From Bacteroidota bacterium (GTDB lineage Bacteria > Bacteroidota > Bacteroidia > Bacteroidales > F082): 64,000 bases of DNA. The translations under genes and the position numbers were made by a program. The notes below the pieces were generated by a model. It worked only from the letters and a program-made list of their open reading frames with translations. It was not told where the DNA came from and did no database searches. How positions within the stretch are numbered: position 1 is the stretch's first letter; each line of letters opens with the position of its first letter. This document shows, piece after piece, positions 60,378 to 64,000 of the stretch. Location: positions 62,001 through 126,000 of the forward strand of contig WOUZ01000010.1 in assembly GCA_009773165.1 (NCBI GenBank), in the 5' to 3' direction.

Positions 60378-61535
60378 TTGGACAGAAAAATAAAACCCTT
60401 ACGTATTGCCGTTAATACCCGCCTTCTTATTCATGACAAATTGGAGGGAATCGGTTGGTTTACCTATGAAACTTTGCGGCGTATCACTGTTCAGCATCCT
60501 GAGGTTGAGTTTTATTTTATTTTTGATCGTAAACCTCATGAATCCTTTCGATTTAATCCTAACGTACACCATATTATTATCGGACCTCCGGCTCGTCATC
60601 CGTTATTATTCGTTTTATGGTTTGAATGGTCGGTTAGGCATGTACTGAAAAAATTAAAACCGGACCTATTTTTATCTCCGGATGGGTATCTGAGTCTCAC
60701 GAGCGATATTCCTTCGATGGCAGTGATGCACGATCTTAATTTTGAGCACTTTCCAAACGATTTGCCATGGTCGGCAAGAACACATTATCGCTGGTTTTTT
60801 CCGCGTTATGCCAAAAAAGCCAAACGAATTGCTACTGTGTCAAGTTTTTCGAAAAGCGATATTGCTCAACTGTATGGAATCTTGCCTAATCGTATTGATG
60901 TGATTTATAATGGTGCAAATGAGTCATTTGTGCCAGTAGATGAATCCATAAACATGAAAACCCGGAATCAATACACGGGAGGACAACCTTATTTTCTTTT
61001 TGTAGGCTCGTTGCATCCGCGAAAAAATCTGGCTCGGCTTTTTAAAGCTTATGATCTTTTTCGGACGCAAACAAATCATCCTGTGAAACTTGTTGTTGTG
61101 GGTGAGAAAAAGTGGTGGACAAAGCCAATCAGCCAGGCATTTGATGAAATGCGTTGTAAAGATGAGGTGGTTTTTTGCGGGCGTCTCAACGCGTCAGATC
61201 TCCATAAAGTTACAGCAGCAGCTTTGGCTATTACTTATGTTTCCTATTTTGAAGGCTTTGGAATTCCTATCGTTGAAGCTTTCAGATGCGGTGTTCCTGT
61301 AATAACATCTAATGTCACATCCATGCCTGAAGTGGCCGGTGAAGCAGCTATTTTGGCCGATCCATACGATATCAGCAGCATAGCACATGCAATGGAACTA
61401 ATGGTTACTGATGGACAACTGAGGCAACAACTTATAAATGAAGGCCTTGAGAGGGCAAAGTTGTTCACTTGGGATAAAGCAGCCGACCGGCTATGGGAAA
61501 GTATCATTCAAGCAATACATACAACAGATGAATAA
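60378..61535 (+). CDS. Glycosyltransferase, GT4-type
   Basis: 385 aa from the TTG at 60378; there is no earlier or nearby ATG that keeps the N-terminal strand LRIAVNTRLLIHDKLEGIGW. The GT-B fold is shown by LFVGSLHPRKNLARLFKAY in the linker region and by the nucleotide-sugar motif YFEGFGIPIVEAFRCGVPVI in the C-terminal domain (EGFGxPxxEA). It transfers a sugar from a nucleotide donor to a glycan acceptor, mannose being common for the group. Cytoplasmic. It overlaps purD by eight bases, so translation may be coupled although the functions are unrelated. Confidence 0.88.
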   Translation: MDRKIKPLRIAVNTRLLIHDKLEGIGWFTYETLRRITVQHPEVEFYFIFDRKPHESFRFNPNVHHIIIGPPARHPLLFVLWFEWSVRHVLKKLKPDLFLSPDGYLSLTSDIPSMAVMHDLNFEHFPNDLPWSARTHYRWFFPRYAKKAKRIATVSSFSKSDIAQLYGILPNRIDVIYNGANESFVPVDESINMKTRNQYTGGQPYFLFVGSLHPRKNLARLFKAYDLFRTQTNHPVKLVVVGEKKWWTKPISQAFDEMRCKDEVVFCGRLNASDLHKVTAAALAITYVSYFEGFGIPIVEAFRCGVPVITSNVTSMPEVAGEAAILADPYDISSIAHAMELMVTDGQLRQQLINEGLERAKLFTWDKAADRLWESIIQAIHTTDE

Positions 61536-62835
61536 CACACTTACAAATATTCTCATTCTGGGATCAGGTGGGAGAGAACACGCCCTTGTTTGGAAAATAA
61601 AACAAAGCAGACATGCAACAAAAGTGTATGTTGCTCCGGGCAACGCAGGTACCGCTTTGGTGGCAACCAACGTGCCTATTGATGTGACAGATTTTGTTCA
61701 GATAAGGCATTTTTGCATCGAGAATGAAATCCAAATGGTAGTTGTTGGACCCGAGGTTCCATTGGTTGAAGGAATTTCCGATTTTTTTCAGAATGACTTG
61801 ATGTTGAAGCATATTGCAGTCATTGGACCTTCCCAACAGGGGGCGATGCTGGAGGGAAGTAAGGCCTATGCCAAAGCGTTTATGATGAGGCATGATATTC
61901 CAACAGCACGTTATCTGGCTGTAACTTCCGATAATTTGCAAGAAGGTATTGATTTCTTAGGTCAACTTGATGCCCCTTATGTTTTAAAAGCTGATGGACT
62001 AGCAGCTGGAAAAGGTGTTGTTATTCTGCCTCAACTCGCAGATGCAAAACTGGAGTTGCAGGCTATGCTCGATGGAAAGTTTGGCAAGGCATCAAAAGAA
62101 GTTGTCATTGAGGAGTTCCTTGATGGGATCGAGGTGTCGGTTTTTGTGCTGACAGATGGAAGTTCTTATCAGGTGCTGCCTTCAGCAAAGGATTATAAAC
62201 GAATTGGTGTTGGCGATACAGGTCCTAACACGGGGGGAATGGGAGCTGTTTCTCCTGTTGTTTTTGCAGATAAAGATTTTATGGGTAAAGTAAAAACCCG
62301 CATCATTCAACCCACTATTGATGGATTGAAGAAAGATGCAATTGATTATAAAGGATTCATATTCATAGGATTGATGAATGTCAAAGGAGATCCTTTTGTA
62401 ATTGAATACAATGTTCGGCTTGGCGATCCTGAAACGGAATGTATCCTTCCGCGAATTAAGAGCGATTTCGTAGAATTGCTCAAATCGTGTGCTTATAGCC
62501 AACTTAATACCTATTCTCTCGAGACAGATGAACGTTATGCTGTTACCGTTATGCTTGTTTCGGAAGGATATCCGGGTGATTATCCAAAAGGAAGAATGAT
62601 AAGCGGACTCGATAATGTTAATGATTGTATTATTTTTCATGCTGGAACGAGTTTTGATATTGAAAAAGAAAAACCAAAAACAAACGGCGGAAGGGTCATT
62701 GCAGTGACAGCCCTTGATTATATTTTAGAAGACGCGAGGGTTACTGCACAAGTCAATGCTGCAAGGATTGCCTATGAAGGCCGCTATTTCAGAAGTGATA
62801 TTGGACTGGATTTGGTAAACTATAAACCACTTTAA
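61528..62835 (+). CDS. purD: Phosphoribosylamine-glycine ligase
   Basis: 435 aa from the ATG at 61528, inside the last codons of the glycosyltransferase gene. ILILGSGGREHAL at 8-20 starts the N-terminal domain; the ATP-grasp part has VLKADGLAAGKGVVI and GPNTGGMGAVSP, and VIEYNVRLGDPETE provides the Mg2+ ligands. It makes glycinamide ribonucleotide, the second step of purine synthesis. The open frame upstream to 61438 is overlap with the previous gene. Confidence 0.97.
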   Translation: MNNTLTNILILGSGGREHALVWKIKQSRHATKVYVAPGNAGTALVATNVPIDVTDFVQIRHFCIENEIQMVVVGPEVPLVEGISDFFQNDLMLKHIAVIGPSQQGAMLEGSKAYAKAFMMRHDIPTARYLAVTSDNLQEGIDFLGQLDAPYVLKADGLAAGKGVVILPQLADAKLELQAMLDGKFGKASKEVVIEEFLDGIEVSVFVLTDGSSYQVLPSAKDYKRIGVGDTGPNTGGMGAVSPVVFADKDFMGKVKTRIIQPTIDGLKKDAIDYKGFIFIGLMNVKGDPFVIEYNVRLGDPETECILPRIKSDFVELLKSCAYSQLNTYSLETDERYAVTVMLVSEGYPGDYPKGRMISGLDNVNDCIIFHAGTSFDIEKEKPKTNGGRVIAVTALDYILEDARVTAQVNAARIAYEGRYFRSDIGLDLVNYKPL

Positions 62836-62845
62836 ACTAAATCCG

Positions 62846-63832
62846 ATGTTCATTCGCTTCCTCCGGTCGAGTTTTGTTTCACAATATGTGCTGATAGTTT
62901 TTACAGCGCTTATATTGTGGCTTCCGGCTTTTATTTCTCCTCCAGAGCCAGCGACGGCCGATTTGTTAAGTCCTGGTTATAGTTTTTTACTTCCATTTTT
63001 CGCTCACTTTCCATTTTTATCCGTTCTTCTGGCTTTTCTGTTGCTGCTTTTTCAGGCATTTTTACTTAACAGTATCCTTGCGAATTATCAGATGATAGGA
63101 CGCGTGTCATCAATTGCAAGTTTTGTATTTGTAGTAGTGATGAGCCTTTCTCCTGAACAAACAAGAATGTATCCGCTTTTACTTGCTTTGCCGCTTTTGC
63201 TATTAGCTGTTGCTGTTATGTTTAGAATGTATGAAAGCGTTGATAATGAGTTGGATATATTTAATACAGCATTTTTAATTTCATTAGCATCCATGCTTTT
63301 TTTTCCGGTTGTCGTAATGATTATCTGGGTTTATTTTTCATTGTTTATCATGAGAATCACCAAACCAAGAAGTTGGATCATTCCAATAATTGGTTTGTTT
63401 ACACCCTACCTTTTTCTGGCGACTTATTATTTTATGCAAAATCAGCTTATCGCCAAATCGCTGGTTTATAGTGCTGTCACGAAAGTCATCAGTTTTCAAA
63501 TAGCACTTCCTCCAATCGTTAGTTTAGTTACTTTGGGAGTGTTGTTGCTCATTGTTTTTAAATCATTTAGTTTGTCGTACAGCAATATTGTCGACAACAA
63601 CATTTCAATCAGAAAGCGAAAAGCCATCATGAATGCTATGATATTTACAGGAATGTTTTTGTTGTTTTTTAAAAGTGATAACGTGATGCAACGTTTGTTG
63701 ATACTTTTGCCCATCACTGTTTTTATGGCTTTTAGCTATACTTTTATAAAGAAATATTTTTGGGCACAGCTATTTCTTTTCCTGCTCATCGGACTGGCAA
63801 TGGTTTCAAATTATCTTGTTTTGATTAAATGA
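62846..63832 (+). CDS. DUF6427-like polytopic membrane protein
   Basis: 328 aa with about nine hydrophobic segments and short loops. It starts 10 bases after purD and its stop overlaps the rnhB start (ATGA). The position between purD and rnhB and the opening ([19 protein letters not shown]) fit the Bacteroidota DUF6427 family as I remember it. No catalytic or transport motif is visible and the function is unknown. The shared transcript links it only by position to purine synthesis. Confidence 0.6.
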   Translation: MFIRFLRSSFVSQYVLIVFTALILWLPAFISPPEPATADLLSPGYSFLLPFFAHFPFLSVLLAFLLLLFQAFLLNSILANYQMIGRVSSIASFVFVVVMSLSPEQTRMYPLLLALPLLLLAVAVMFRMYESVDNELDIFNTAFLISLASMLFFPVVVMIIWVYFSLFIMRITKPRSWIIPIIGLFTPYLFLATYYFMQNQLIAKSLVYSAVTKVISFQIALPPIVSLVTLGVLLLIVFKSFSLSYSNIVDNNISIRKRKAIMNAMIFTGMFLLFFKSDNVMQRLLILLPITVFMAFSYTFIKKYFWAQLFLFLLIGLAMVSNYLVLIK

Positions 63833-64000
63833 GTTTGTTAAAAGCATTTTATCAGTATGCCGGTAAGGAAGCCGGTTTAGATGAAGCGGGCAGAGGATGT
63901 TTAGCAGGTCCGGTGGTAGCTTCAGCTGTTATTTTGCCGCAAGAAGCAGATCATCCTTTATTAAATGACTCCAAGAAATTGACCGAAAAGCAACGGATGC
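63829..64000 (+). CDS. rnhB: Ribonuclease HII, N-terminal part
   Basis: 57 codons to the window end. [20 protein letters not shown] (17-36) is the RNase HII active-site opening with the first two acidic residues D19 and E20, and [13 protein letters not shown] follows with the conserved D-S-K-K-L. It removes RNA from RNA-DNA hybrids, including single ribonucleotides. The ATG overlaps the stop of the preceding membrane-protein gene by four bases. Confidence 0.95.
   Translation, partial: MSLLKAFYQYAGKEAGLDEAGRGCLAGPVVASAVILPQEADHPLLNDSKKLTEKQRM

Overview
The window is a Bacteroidota chromosome segment. The signs are type IX secretion (PorT plus three cargo proteins with C-terminal sorting domains), the Bat aerotolerance operon, a lipid A cluster with two lpxD copies, and many promoters with the phylum-specific TAnnTTTG -7 box. 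It is AT-rich with mostly short intergenic gaps. I cannot place it below phylum with confidence; the gene set fits a Bacteroidales-like environmental organism with a menaquinone-based, low-oxygen or anaerobic lifestyle.

Layout. 1-2.1 kb: minus-strand operon (membrane-anchored protein, low-Mr phosphatase, PLP dehydratase/racemase, start of an RsmI-like methyltransferase). 2.3-6.9 kb: aminotransferase, heptose-7-P kinase, menaquinone methyltransferase, PorT and a hypothetical protein, then tRNA-Glu and comEC. 9.4-14.6 kb: two large secreted T9SS proteins. 14.9-24.7 kb: complete moxR-DUF58-DUF4381-like-batA-batB-batC-batD-batE operon ending in a transglutaminase-like lipoprotein without the usual cysteine. 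24.9-30.1 kb: lpxD, lpxC, fabZ, lpxA, efp, second lpxD; lpxC and fabZ, normally fused in this phylum, are separate here. 30.2-33.7 kb: O-antigen ligase-type protein with two Wzz-like proteins. 33.9-41.0 kb: a class I isoprenoid-synthase-like protein, a Crp-type regulator, YceI, pirin, a DODA-type dioxygenase and a T9SS protein.

42.2-50.5 kb is the most unusual part. One minus-strand cluster encodes a PstS-like/TM/GcvH-like fusion, a Tat-exported HybA-like Fe-S protein, a HybB/NrfD-like quinone-reactive membrane protein, a membrane-anchored GcvH-like protein, a histidine kinase with two c-type heme motifs in its sensor domain, a sigma-54 response regulator and an archaemetzincin. No hydrogenase or molybdopterin catalytic subunit is present. 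Upstream lie a good -24 element of a sigma-54 promoter and a cluster of related 19-bp inverted repeats, which look like binding sites for the encoded regulator. My reading is a redox-sensing, self-regulated electron-transfer system of unknown purpose.

50.9-64 kb: PagL-like lipid A deacylase, a six-hairpin glycosidase lipoprotein beside a 5'-truncated GH31 remnant, a GNAT-methyltransferase fusion, a PadR regulator with a perfect operator palindrome and its partner membrane protein, surface-polysaccharide genes (flippase, FkbM, GT4), purD, a DUF6427-like membrane protein and the start of rnhB.

All functional names come from reading motifs and context by eye; no database search was run.
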